IMG/VR virus record: IMGVR_UViG_3300025849_000025
Location: 16,100-80,099 of that record
Length of the DNA: 64,000 nt
Origin: a virus
Strand: one strand, 5' to 3'
Positions 50,760 to 58,281 of the stretch are shown in pieces. Position 1 is the stretch's first letter; each line of letters opens with the position of its first letter. The notes under the pieces are model-generated. The model made no database searches and was not told the origin of the DNA. It saw only the letters and a program-made list of their open reading frames with translations. Both the position numbers and the translations under genes were made by a program.

Positions 50760-50834
50760 GCGAGAGTAGCTTAGTGGTAGAGCAAGACGCTCATAACGTC
50801 CAGGTCGTAGGTTCGATCCCTACCTCTCGCACCA
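50760..50834 (+). tRNA. tRNA with anticodon CAT (Met or Ile2)
   Basis: Acceptor GCGAGAG/CTCTCGC, anticodon loop CTCATAA, T-arm GTAGG/CCTAC, encoded CCA. A CAT anticodon can be elongator Met or, if lysidine-modified, Ile (AUA). First acceptor pair G-C rules out a typical initiator. Confidence 0.9.
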
Positions 50835-50841
50835 AGAACGT

Positions 50842-51106
50842 GTTGGGTAGCACCAACTAGTATGGGTCAGCAAATCCCATATGATGAGAAGTGACGTAGC
50901 AGTCACAACAAAAGGCTTGATGGAAGTATCTCGGCAAGTGCATGTCGTGAGTCTGGTAGGGGCGGAGCCGTTGACCACTGAGATTAAACAGTGGAAGGCA
51001 TTGAAACTCCCCAGACGCACAAATTTGAATAGGTCGGCATACCTGTTGCACGTACTCTCTATACCATCGCGTGTTAATTAAAACTGCTAAGTCCTAGTCA
51101 AGACTT
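50842..51106 (+). ncRNA. Structured RNA-like segment after the tRNA array, family not recognised
   Basis: The gap of about 290 bases between the third tRNA and the next gene has no credible ORF but dense pairing. Hairpins: GTTGG/CCAAC (50842-50857), TATGGG/CCCATA (50861-50881), GTGAC/GTCAC (50891-50906), a long arm GTG-A-GTCTGG / CCAGAC-G-CAC (50947-50956 with 51011-51020) enclosing CCACTG/CAGTGG (50975-50994), AGGT/ACCT (51031-51044), AAGTC/GACTT (51089-51106). The first and third loops are both GTAGCA. It does not show the marks of tmRNA, RNase P RNA or group I introns. Probably a stable RNA processed with the tRNAs. Confidence 0.6.
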
Positions 51107-51142
51107 GAAACTGACCGTTAAGAATTTATGATTGGAAGCTTG

Positions 51143-51280
51143 ATGAATATTCACGAGAAAAAAGACCTGACAATAAAAGAACTTACAAAACTATTTTCTG
51201 ATAATGGTATCGATTATTTCATCAAATCAGTAGATGGATGCGTTGCCGCAATACATTTTATCGTGAAGCCTGATGATTAG
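51143..51280 (+). CDS. Small hypothetical protein (45 aa)
   Basis: ATG at 51143 with GGAAG upstream; an ATG at 51128 is in frame but lacks a ribosome site. 45 residues ('IKELTKLFSDNGIDYFIKSVDGC'). Overlaps the epimerase start by eight bases. Confidence 0.55.
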   Translation: MNIHEKKDLTIKELTKLFSDNGIDYFIKSVDGCVAAIHFIVKPDD

Positions 51281-52139
51281 GGTTCTTGTAACAGGAGCTA
51301 CTGGATATGTAGGTAGCCACTTAGTTAAGCGTCTTGCTGAATATGGGCATGAGGTTCATGGTATTGACATTAACTTCCACGGTGAACACAACAATGTTGA
51401 AAAGTATTGTAGCTTTAAGCTACAGGATATTCTATTAAATATGAAGTATCGCTCAGAATATGATGCTGTTGTTCATCTTGCTGGTAGAAGTGTTGTCCCA
51501 CAAAGTTTGATTGAGCCATCTGAATACTATAGAGTAAACACGATGGGAACAAACAATCTATTCAATTACATCGACACCCCTCACTTGATTTTTGCGAGTA
51601 CGAGTTCTGCATTTGAAATGGCATCTCCATATGCACGATCTAAAGTAGCGGCTGAGGATATCATAAAGGAGAAGTCCAATGGGCATACTATTTTCCGCTT
51701 TTTTAATGTCTCTGGTTCTGATGGTATTCATAGGCAACTTGGCTCTGCCTCTCATCTTATTCGTCGTTGTGCTATGGTTGCTGCTGGAAAGCTTTCCCAC
51801 ATTGATATATTTGGCGTGGATTATCCTACTCGTGACGGTACTTGTATACGTGATTACATACATGTCAGTGATCTTTGTTCTGCTATAGTAAAAACAATTG
51901 ACACTGGCGCACTAAATACTGATTATGAGTGTTTAGGTGGTAATGTGGGTTACAGTGTTCTTGAGGTTGTGGATGCAATGAGACGTGTGACTGGCAAGAA
52001 AATCGAGACTGTAATTCAAGGTAGAAGACAAGGTGATGCAGTATCATCAGTTGTTGACAATCTGAGTAAATGTGTTACACTTACAAAGAGTTTAGAAGAT
52101 ATGTGTTTAGACCAATATAAGTTGGAACTGACACTTTAG
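51273..52139 (+). CDS. NAD-dependent sugar epimerase (extended SDR, GalE-like)
   Basis: 288 residues. NAD-binding 'GATGYVGS' at the N-terminus, 'VVHLAGRS', 'FASTSSAFE' (catalytic Ser), 'YARSK' (catalytic YxxxK), and 'RDYIHVSDL', the pattern of UDP-glucose 4-epimerase and related enzymes. It is about 40 residues shorter than GalE. Probably changes a nucleotide-sugar for glycosylation of DNA, virion or cell surface. A tRNA gene starts directly at its stop codon. Confidence 0.85.
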   Translation: MIRVLVTGATGYVGSHLVKRLAEYGHEVHGIDINFHGEHNNVEKYCSFKLQDILLNMKYRSEYDAVVHLAGRSVVPQSLIEPSEYYRVNTMGTNNLFNYIDTPHLIFASTSSAFEMASPYARSKVAAEDIIKEKSNGHTIFRFFNVSGSDGIHRQLGSASHLIRRCAMVAAGKLSHIDIFGVDYPTRDGTCIRDYIHVSDLCSAIVKTIDTGALNTDYECLGGNVGYSVLEVVDAMRRVTGKKIETVIQGRRQGDAVSSVVDNLSKCVTLTKSLEDMCLDQYKLELTL

Positions 52140-52214
52140 TGGGAAGTAGCTCAATGGTAGAGCATCTGTTTTTGGTACAGAAGGTTGTAGGTTCGAGTCC
52201 TACCTTCCCAGCCA
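52140..52214 (+). tRNA. tRNA-Gln (anticodon TTG)
   Basis: Acceptor TGGGAAG/CTTCCCA, anticodon stem TCTGT/ACAGA around loop TTTTGGT, T-arm with GGTTCGAGTCC, encoded CCA. The first base follows the epimerase stop codon directly. Confidence 0.92.
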
Positions 52215-52233
52215 AATTATAAGAGGAACTTGA

Positions 52234-52749
52234 GTGGCTGATGTTTTAATGTTAAATGCTGATGGTCAACCAGTCAGTTATCTACCGCTTAGTACCATTA
52301 AATGGAAAGAAGCAATCATGTACATGTGGCACGATAAGTGTACTGTATTAGATTGGTACGACGATTGGGTTGTACGATCACCATCATGGGAAACCAAAGT
52401 TCCATCTGTTATCATATTAAAAGATTATGTTCGTAAGAAAACCCAAGTACGGTTCTCTAAGAATAATGTTTATCTAAGAGACTTGTATACTTGTCTGTAC
52501 TGCGAACAACACGTCAGTCGTTCTGTAGCAACACTTGATCATGTAATACCACTTAGCTTGGGTGGTAAAACTACATGGGAAAACATTGCTACTGCGTGTA
52601 ATAAATGTAATGGTATCAAAGCAAACAAGACAAACATGAAACCAGTATATGCGCCCTATCGTCCTGGGTATTATGAGTTAGTTCGTAAGAAGAAACAGTT
52701 TGAGATTGAAGCCACACATCCTTCTTGGGAAAAGTGGTTGACAACATAA
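52234..52749 (+). CDS. HNH endonuclease
   Basis: 171 residues with a GTG start at 52234 and GAGGAAC ribosome site. The C-terminal half has two CxxC pairs ('CLYC' and 'CNKC') and 'LDHVIPLSLGGKTTWENIATACNKCN', the HNH nuclease core. The N-terminal part ('GQPVSYLPLSTIKWKEAIMYM') is that of a common bacterial and phage stand-alone HNH family. It may be a homing or defence-type nuclease. Confidence 0.9.
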   Translation: MADVLMLNADGQPVSYLPLSTIKWKEAIMYMWHDKCTVLDWYDDWVVRSPSWETKVPSVIILKDYVRKKTQVRFSKNNVYLRDLYTCLYCEQHVSRSVATLDHVIPLSLGGKTTWENIATACNKCNGIKANKTNMKPVYAPYRPGYYELVRKKKQFEIEATHPSWEKWLTT

Positions 52750-52766
52750 ACGAATCGTAGTAGTTA
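52738..52766 (+). promoter_or_regulatory. Sigma70-type promoter
   Basis: TTGACA (52738-52743) in the last codons of the HNH gene, 17 bases, TAGTTA (52761-52766), before the gene at 52795. The -10 box is weak. Confidence 0.4.
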
Positions 52767-52794
52767 TTATTCATCAATAGCGAAAGAGAAAAAA

Positions 52795-53193
52795 ATGTTC
52801 GATTATTCAGACGATTGTATTTCAGACTTCCACAAAGAAGTTTATGGACACCGCCCCTCTTCTACTTACATGCAAGAGTGGAATGCATCTTCACCTTCAC
52901 AGAAACAAAAAGTCTGGGATGAATATGCTCGTATCAACGAAATTCAGATGAAAGAAGCCAAAGAACAAGAAGCGGTTGACATCGAAAAGTTTGAAGCACG
53001 TATCCAAGATGTTATTAATATTGGTGCGGGAAATCGTAGAACTGCTTTGAAATGGATTGCTGAAGGTGAAACTTTCTATCACAGCCAAGACGTTGAGCAT
53101 TTTGTTTGGCAACAAGGCGTATTATTTACTCCCTATGGTAGAGAACTAATCAAAGAACTTGAGATGGTTGTAAAATATGAGGATTTGGTGTGA
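52795..53193 (+). CDS. Hypothetical phage protein
   Basis: 132 residues. 'YGHRPSSTYMQEWNASSPSQKQKVWDEYARI' resembles a small helical phage family of unknown role; the C-terminal part 'NRRTALKWIAEGE' and 'DVEHFVWQQGVLFTPYGREL' is more compact. Its stop overlaps the next start. Confidence 0.65.
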   Translation: MFDYSDDCISDFHKEVYGHRPSSTYMQEWNASSPSQKQKVWDEYARINEIQMKEAKEQEAVDIEKFEARIQDVINIGAGNRRTALKWIAEGETFYHSQDVEHFVWQQGVLFTPYGRELIKELEMVVKYEDLV

Positions 53194-53663
53194 TGAAGAC
53201 GTTACGAGAAGCCAAAAAAGAATGGATAGAAATCATAAAAGGTGAGGGTGGTAATTGCCCATGCTGTGAAAGGTGGGGTAAGATTTACTCTCGTTCCATA
53301 AACAACAATATGATCAAGTCCCTTATATGGCTCAATTCTGTACACACTGAGTGGGTTGATGTGCCTAACAAAGCGCCTAAATGGTTGCTAAGATCAAATC
53401 AACTGCCGACATTGCGTTGGTGGGGTCTTGTTGAAAGGGCTACAAAAACTGATATGTCAAAGAACCACTCTGGTAATTGGAAGGTTACGGAAAAGGGAAC
53501 CGCATTTTTAGATTTTGGTCTTAGAGTACCCAAACTTGCATTTACCTACAATGGAGAAGTCGTAGGTTTTAGCGAAGAGAAGGTAGTAGCTACAGACTGT
53601 ATGAAAGACGGTTTTGACTATACACAAGTTATGAACACAGATTATGTAGGAGAAGAAGCGTGA
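53193..53663 (+). CDS. Hypothetical protein with CxxC and possible winged helix
   Basis: 156 residues from the ATG overlapping the previous stop (TGATG). 'NCPCCERWGKIYSR' is a half zinc site, followed by 'LPTLRWWGLVERATK' and 'GNWKVTEKGTAFL', which read like the recognition and wing region of a DNA-binding winged helix. A regulator is possible. Overlaps the next gene. Confidence 0.6.
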   Translation: MKTLREAKKEWIEIIKGEGGNCPCCERWGKIYSRSINNNMIKSLIWLNSVHTEWVDVPNKAPKWLLRSNQLPTLRWWGLVERATKTDMSKNHSGNWKVTEKGTAFLDFGLRVPKLAFTYNGEVVGFSEEKVVATDCMKDGFDYTQVMNTDYVGEEA

Positions 53664-53863
53664 TGGAAATTAAAGTATATAATCATAAGATCGATCTAAA
53701 CACAGTCAATGTCTTTGGCTCTTACGGATGCAACCTGTACACACCAGAAGGTGAGTTCGTAGAGGCTCGTATATTTAATAATATATCTGGTCAGATGTTT
53801 CATAATGAAATTCGTGAGATCGCTCAGTTTGAAAAGTTACGAGTGGAGTCTCTAGCATACTAA
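53663..53863 (+). CDS. Small hypothetical protein
   Basis: 66 residues, ATG overlaps the previous stop (TGATG). Beta-rich, no known motif. Last gene of this short operon. Confidence 0.55.
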   Translation: MEIKVYNHKIDLNTVNVFGSYGCNLYTPEGEFVEARIFNNISGQMFHNEIREIAQFEKLRVESLAY

Positions 53864-53866
53864 AAC

Positions 53867-53895
53867 TTGACAAATAACAATTTTTATGGTACTAT
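53867..53895 (+). promoter_or_regulatory. Sigma70-type promoter
   Basis: TTGACA (53867-53872), 17 bases, TACTAT (53890-53895), before the small ORF and ABC-ATPase/acetyltransferase gene. Confidence 0.65.
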
Positions 53896-53925
53896 AAATT
53901 AATACTTACTAGTAATGGAATAGAT

Positions 53926-54006
53926 ATGGATAAGAATAAGACTATAGGAGACTTGTTTATAGAGTATTTGAGATATATCTCTACTGTAGATAAGGTTAAA
54001 GAATGA
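53926..54006 (+). CDS. Small ORF (26 aa) coupled to ABC-acetyltransferase gene
   Basis: ATG at 53926, 26 codons ('MDKNKTIGDLFIEYLRY'), TGA overlapping the next ATG (ATGA). May be a leader peptide for translational coupling rather than a functional protein. Confidence 0.35.
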   Translation: MDKNKTIGDLFIEYLRYISTVDKVKE

Positions 54007-55088
54007 AAGTTACTGTTGATAATGATCAGATAACTTCTGAAGTTAGTCGCATTATGGACTATGAGTTTGATGGTACTACTACGTTCTATCCTCATGAGTT
54101 TAGTCCTATTGATCGTGAGACAACTCTTAAGGAGTTTGGTATTGGTTTGATTGTAGGTCCTTCTGGTTCTGGTAAGACTACTCTTCTTAAAGAGTTCGGT
54201 TCTGAAGTAGAACCAGAGTGGGATTCTAATAAGGCCATTGCTTCTCATTTCAAAGACATTGATGATGTTCAAGATCGTTTGGGTGCTGTTGGTTTTAATA
54301 GTATTCCTTCTTGGTTACGTCCTTATCATGTTTTGTCTAATGGAGAACAGTTTCGTGCTAGATTAGCTCGACAGTTAGATAGTAATATTGTTGTTGATGA
54401 GTTTACATCTGTTATTGATAGAGATGTTGCTAAGAGTTGTTCTAATGCAATCAGTCGTTACGTTAAAAGAAACAACTTAAAGAACATTGTCTTCTCATCC
54501 TGTCATTATGACATCATTGAGTGGTTGCAACCTGATTGGGTGTTTGATACTCATACAGGTAGGCTAACCACAAGGGGGTATCAAAGGCCAGACATTGTTT
54601 TGGAAATCTTACCTTGTACCAGAGACATCTGGACGCTCTTCAGCGACCACCACTATCTCGACGGAAACATTCACTCAGGTGCATCATGTTGGATTGCAGT
54701 CTGGAACGACAGACTTGTCGGATTTCTTTCTAGCTTAAGCATGCCTTCTGGCAGTTTGAAGAATGCTTGGCGAGGTCATCGTACCGTCGTTTTGCCAGAG
54801 TTTCAAGGTTTGGGGATTGGTGCTAGAATGACAGAAGCTATGGGAGAATTACACTTAATAGAAGGTAAAAGATATTTTACAAAAACGGCTCACCCTAGAT
54901 TGGGAGAGTTTCGGAATAATTCTGATAAATGGCGTGGTACATCTAAGAATGGTATATCCAGACAGGATTATAAGACAGGATCAATGGCAAACCCAGATAA
55001 ACCTAGTTATGGTGGATTTGCTGATAGTCATTTCAAACACGCAGATAGAGTGTGTTACTCACACGAATATATAGGAGATGAAAAATGA
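54003..55088 (+). CDS. ABC-type ATPase fused to GNAT acetyltransferase
   Basis: 361 residues. N-terminal ABC ATPase: Walker A 'GPSGSGKTT' near 52, signature 'LSNGEQFRAR' near 112, Walker B 'NIVVDEF' near 131, H-loop 'SSCHYD'. From about 200 a GNAT domain: 'WIAVWNDRLVGFLS' and the acetyl-CoA loop 'FQGLGIGARM' near 268. No membrane partner is encoded nearby, so it is not a transporter. The layout matches the orphan class of ABC ATPases fused to acetyltransferases (COG2401-like). Acyl transfer to DNA, RNA or protein driven by ATP is possible. The ATPase half favours codons ending in T far more than the other half. Confidence 0.78.
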   Translation: MKVTVDNDQITSEVSRIMDYEFDGTTTFYPHEFSPIDRETTLKEFGIGLIVGPSGSGKTTLLKEFGSEVEPEWDSNKAIASHFKDIDDVQDRLGAVGFNSIPSWLRPYHVLSNGEQFRARLARQLDSNIVVDEFTSVIDRDVAKSCSNAISRYVKRNNLKNIVFSSCHYDIIEWLQPDWVFDTHTGRLTTRGYQRPDIVLEILPCTRDIWTLFSDHHYLDGNIHSGASCWIAVWNDRLVGFLSSLSMPSGSLKNAWRGHRTVVLPEFQGLGIGARMTEAMGELHLIEGKRYFTKTAHPRLGEFRNNSDKWRGTSKNGISRQDYKTGSMANPDKPSYGGFADSHFKHADRVCYSHEYIGDEK

Positions 55089-55606
55089 AGTTTTACAAGA
55101 TTGAGCCAGTTCGAAAGAAAGCTGTTGTAGAGTTTGAATATTGGCGTAGGGGTAGTCAAGAAGAAGGGTTTCAATTTGCAACCAAAGAACTTGGTTGGCG
55201 TTGGGGCGAATTCACGATTCGTGTCCCAGAAACCTCTGAAGAGATTGATGCATGGATCGCAAACCGCCCCGAAGGTTGGGGAACTCGTGAAGAAGTCGAT
55301 GACATGCTTTCGCAAGGTCTTAGTGTTTTCCTACCTGATAAAGACGATGACTATATTGAGTTGGATTCATACGATTACGAAATGGACAGCACTTGGGATG
55401 GTTGTTGGGAAGAATGGGAAGTTAATGGTAAGGTTGAAGATGAACACGCTTTGATCGAAGAAATCGAAGAAGGTTACGCCGAAGAATACGAAGAGTATAT
55501 GGTTGAAAATGGTTGGGATAATTATGATTATACCATTGAAATTCATTGTGAAGTCACAATGGTTGAGATCGACGATCCATACGCAGTTGACGTAGAGACT
55601 GAATGA
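55085..55606 (+). CDS. Hypothetical acidic protein
   Basis: 173 residues with a C-terminal half over 30 percent Asp/Glu ('IEEIEEGYAEEYEEYMVENGWD'). The first part has a basic-aromatic character ('GWRWGEFTIRVPETSEEI'). A DNA mimic is one idea for such acidity, without direct support. Overlaps the previous gene by four bases. A GTAGAGGG/CCCTCTAC hairpin follows the stop. Confidence 0.6.
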   Translation: MKFYKIEPVRKKAVVEFEYWRRGSQEEGFQFATKELGWRWGEFTIRVPETSEEIDAWIANRPEGWGTREEVDDMLSQGLSVFLPDKDDDYIELDSYDYEMDSTWDGCWEEWEVNGKVEDEHALIEEIEEGYAEEYEEYMVENGWDNYDYTIEIHCEVTMVEIDDPYAVDVETE

Positions 55607-55613
55607 GCTAGTG

Positions 55614-55639
55614 TAGAGGGGCTTGACCGTCCCTCTACT
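55614..55639 (+). terminator. Possible terminator hairpin before hem cassette
   Basis: 8-bp stem GTAGAGGG / CCCTCTAC with a 10-base loop, just after the acidic-protein gene. No clean T run follows, so it may be an mRNA stabiliser or a factor-dependent site instead. Confidence 0.4.
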
Positions 55640-55650
55640 TGCTTCAAAAG

Positions 55651-55658
55651 CATAAATA
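55651..55658 (+). promoter_or_regulatory. Late promoter-like CATAAATA before hemE
   Basis: One mismatch from TATAAATA, plus strand, 41 bases before the hemE ATG. The spacing matches the other late boxes in the window. Confidence 0.35.
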
Positions 55659-55691
55659 ATCGACCAAAGAAAAAGTTTTGGAGCAAAACTA

Positions 55692-56675
55692 ATGAATACT
55701 AAATTTACAAACGCTATAAACCGCATCGAACAGTCGTGTCCACCTATTTGGATGATGCGTCAAGCTGGTAGATACCAGAGTTCTTATATGGAACTCAAAG
55801 AAAAATATAACTTCATGCAAATGTGTAAACTACCGCAAATAGCGGCTAGGGTTGCCATGATGCCTATCGATGAATTTGATTTTGATGTCGCTATCTTGTT
55901 CAGTGACATTCTTTGGCATGTTGAAGGTTTGGGTCTGCCATTGACCTTTGATCCTAGTCCAAAGTTTGAATTCCATTTATCTGAGGAAAATTACAAAAAT
56001 CACATGTGCATTGAGACAGCTATGGAACATATTAGCTTTCAAAAGACTGCATTAGAAGTTACAAGAGATAAGTTGCCCATCAGCAAAAGTTTGATTGGAT
56101 TTGTTGGCGGTCCTTGGAGCGTACTCAATTATGCGTTGGGTGAAAATAAAGCATCAGCCGAATTCAAGACAATGTATCTTAATGAAGTCGTTATCCCTCT
56201 TATGGCTAGAAGCATCAGAGCGCAGAAGTTAGCGGGTGCTGAAATAGTTATGATCTTTGACAGTGGTTTGCATAATATGACTAAAGTGTATTACGATAAC
56301 TATTACCTTCCAATGATGGAGCAATTAGCATCAATCGGAAAGGTTGGTTATTACGCACGTGATTTGCCTAATGGTTCTTTACCTAAAGTTAAGAAAATGG
56401 AATGGGCTGGTATTGGTATTGACTCTACCCAAGATTTGCCAAAGACCTTAGAAACATATACTAATGGGTTTGTTCAAGGCAACTTCGATGAGAAATACAT
56501 GTTGTTAGAGACCAAACTATTTAAGTATGAATTGGATAAATGGCTTGATACCTTGGATGGTGTTGACACCACTGGTTGGGTATGTGGATTGGGTCATGGT
56601 ATCCATAAAACCACTCCAACAGATCATGTAGAACATTTTATTAGTAGTGTGAGAAATAAATTTGATGGCATTTGA
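55692..56675 (+). CDS. hemE: Uroporphyrinogen decarboxylase HemE
   Basis: 327 residues; bacterial HemE has about 350. 'PPIWMMRQAGRYQSSY' is the family signature with the substrate-binding Arg pair, 'DVAILFSDIL' holds the essential Asp, 'FVGGPWS' the second signature, and 'GLGHGIHKTTP' the C-terminal motif. It removes four carboxyls from uroporphyrinogen III to give coproporphyrinogen III. First gene of a three-gene heme-pathway operon; overlaps hemF by 11 bases. The key residues are intact, so it is probably active. Confidence 0.92.
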   Translation: MNTKFTNAINRIEQSCPPIWMMRQAGRYQSSYMELKEKYNFMQMCKLPQIAARVAMMPIDEFDFDVAILFSDILWHVEGLGLPLTFDPSPKFEFHLSEENYKNHMCIETAMEHISFQKTALEVTRDKLPISKSLIGFVGGPWSVLNYALGENKASAEFKTMYLNEVVIPLMARSIRAQKLAGAEIVMIFDSGLHNMTKVYYDNYYLPMMEQLASIGKVGYYARDLPNGSLPKVKKMEWAGIGIDSTQDLPKTLETYTNGFVQGNFDEKYMLLETKLFKYELDKWLDTLDGVDTTGWVCGLGHGIHKTTPTDHVEHFISSVRNKFDGI

Positions 56676-57468
56676 TGATTATGCGGCTTGGTTTAAAACC
56701 TTACAAAATGACATCTGTGATACCATTGAGGATATAGAATTTCCTTATGCAATAGGAATGGAAAGTCATTCGGGTTCAACTAAAGAAGGTTGGACTCAAA
56801 TGCACAGAACAATTCATAATGGTGGCATCGTTGAAAAGGGTACTGTTAATTTCAGTAAGATCGTGTCTGAGTTTGACCCCAATTTTGCCAAGGAAATTCC
56901 TGGTACTGAGGAACACAATAGATATAGTGCAACTGGTATAAGCGTTGTGCTACACTTCAAAAACCCACACGTTCCAGCAATGCATTTCAACACACGATAT
57001 TTACAGACAAGCACAAAAGAGTGGTTTGGTGGTGGCATGGATATTACGCCGTGTTTAGCATTCGACACACCGTCTTACCATAAACAACTGGAAGATGTGT
57101 GTAATAAGCATGACCCAGAATACTTTCCTAAGTTCAAAAAAGCATGTGATGAATACTTCTTTATACCACATCGTAACGAGATGCGTGGCGTTGGTGGAAT
57201 ATTTTTCGAGTATCACGATCCCAAGGATATGAGTTTTGCCTTTGTTAAAGATGTTGGTCAAACCTTCAATTCCTTAATCAAGAGTATCACTAATGATCTG
57301 TCTGACCTTTCTTATACTGAGGAAGACAGGGAAACATTAGAAGTCAAGCGTGGACGCTATGTAGAGTTCAATCTTTTGTATGATAGAGGAACGCGGTTTG
57401 GTTTCAAAACAGGTGGTAATATGGATGCAATCTTAATGACCCTACCCCCAACAGTGAGGTGGAAATGA
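56665..57468 (+). CDS. hemF: Oxygen-dependent coproporphyrinogen III oxidase HemF
   Basis: 267 residues; bacterial HemF has about 300. 'NPHVPAMHFNTRY', 'WFGGGMDITP', 'RNEMRGVGGIFFEY' and 'GRYVEFNLLYDRGTRFGFKTGG' are the family signatures, with the catalytic His and Asp. It converts coproporphyrinogen III to protoporphyrinogen IX using oxygen, so the host must be aerobic. The ATG lies inside the end of hemE, and its stop overlaps the hemC start (TGATG). N-terminus is slightly short but the core is complete. Confidence 0.93.
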   Translation: MAFDDYAAWFKTLQNDICDTIEDIEFPYAIGMESHSGSTKEGWTQMHRTIHNGGIVEKGTVNFSKIVSEFDPNFAKEIPGTEEHNRYSATGISVVLHFKNPHVPAMHFNTRYLQTSTKEWFGGGMDITPCLAFDTPSYHKQLEDVCNKHDPEYFPKFKKACDEYFFIPHRNEMRGVGGIFFEYHDPKDMSFAFVKDVGQTFNSLIKSITNDLSDLSYTEEDRETLEVKRGRYVEFNLLYDRGTRFGFKTGGNMDAILMTLPPTVRWK

Positions 57469-58205
57469 TGAGAGTTGGCGTAAGAGGTAGTGACCTTGCT
57501 TTGGCATATGCAAATAGAGCGTGTGATGAATTGTCCTGTGAAACTGAGATAGTTGTTATTAAAACAATGGGTGATCTTAACCCTAATGTGCCAATACATG
57601 AAATGGGCGGCAAGGGTGTTTTTTGTAGCGCAATAGAAACTGCATTAATCAACAACGAGATTGATGTAGCAGTACATAGCTTAAAAGACATGCCTGGTGA
57701 TATTCAACACCCTGATCTTGTTATTGCATCTTATCTAAAGCGCAATGATCCACATGACGTATTGATAGGTAGTGTGTTTGAAGGTTGTACAATAGGTACG
57801 AGTAGTCCAAGACGCAGAGAACAAATTCAAGAATTATATGGTCATTTGAATGTCGAGATAAAGCATATTCGAGGAAACATAGACACACGTTTACAGAAAC
57901 TCGACGATAAAGAGTACGATGCAATTATTTTAGCAAAAGCTGGATTAGATGCGCTTGATATATCTAGGATATGCAAACCATTAGATATCATACCAGCAGT
58001 TGGTCAAGGAACTACTGTATTGCAATGCAGAAAAGATGATGTCGAAACCATAGAACTTGTTTCCAAAACAAATGATGATTTGACAATGAGACAATCTTTC
58101 TTAGAGAGATCGTTGCTCAAAGGTATGATGGGTGATTGTAGTACATCAGTTGCCGCCTATGCACATGGAGATTCGCCAATTAGAATGGACGTTGTTTATT
58201 ATTGA
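57465..58205 (+). CDS. hemC: Hydroxymethylbilane synthase HemC (porphobilinogen deaminase), short C-terminus
   Basis: 246 residues; bacterial HemC has about 310. 'RGSDLALAYA', 'KGVFCSAIETALI', 'DVAVHSLKDMP' (catalytic Asp), 'TSSPRRREQI', 'IRGNIDTRLQKL' and 'PAVGQGTTVLQ' are present, as is the cofactor Cys in 'GDCSTSVAAYA'. It links four porphobilinogens into hydroxymethylbilane. The protein ends about 20 residues after the Cys, so domain 3 is largely missing. It lies out of pathway order at the end of the operon; hemD is not present. Confidence 0.9.
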   Translation: MMRVGVRGSDLALAYANRACDELSCETEIVVIKTMGDLNPNVPIHEMGGKGVFCSAIETALINNEIDVAVHSLKDMPGDIQHPDLVIASYLKRNDPHDVLIGSVFEGCTIGTSSPRRREQIQELYGHLNVEIKHIRGNIDTRLQKLDDKEYDAIILAKAGLDALDISRICKPLDIIPAVGQGTTVLQCRKDDVETIELVSKTNDDLTMRQSFLERSLLKGMMGDCSTSVAAYAHGDSPIRMDVVYY

Positions 58206-58230
58206 CAACTTGATATATCTGTGATATGAT
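58202..58230 (+). promoter_or_regulatory. Sigma70-type promoter before Mom-like gene
   Basis: TTGACA (58202-58207), starting in the hemC stop, 17 bases, TATGAT (58225-58230), with a TG before the -10. Two dyads (ATGAT/ATCAT at 58227-58242 and TATGA/TCATA at 58252-58269) follow. Confidence 0.7.
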
Positions 58231-58281
58231 ATGTAAATCATAAACGTAATATATGATTTGTAAGTCATAAGGAAGATTGTC

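Noticed and set aside
50857-51081. Open frames of 61-66 codons on both strands in the tRNA-to-epimerase gap
   Set aside because: No ribosome site, unusual amino-acid make-up, and they cross strong hairpins; the segment reads better as RNA.
50587-52214. tRNA array as an integration site of a prophage
   Set aside because: The tRNAs are complete and internal, there is no integrase, and T4-like phages commonly carry such arrays.
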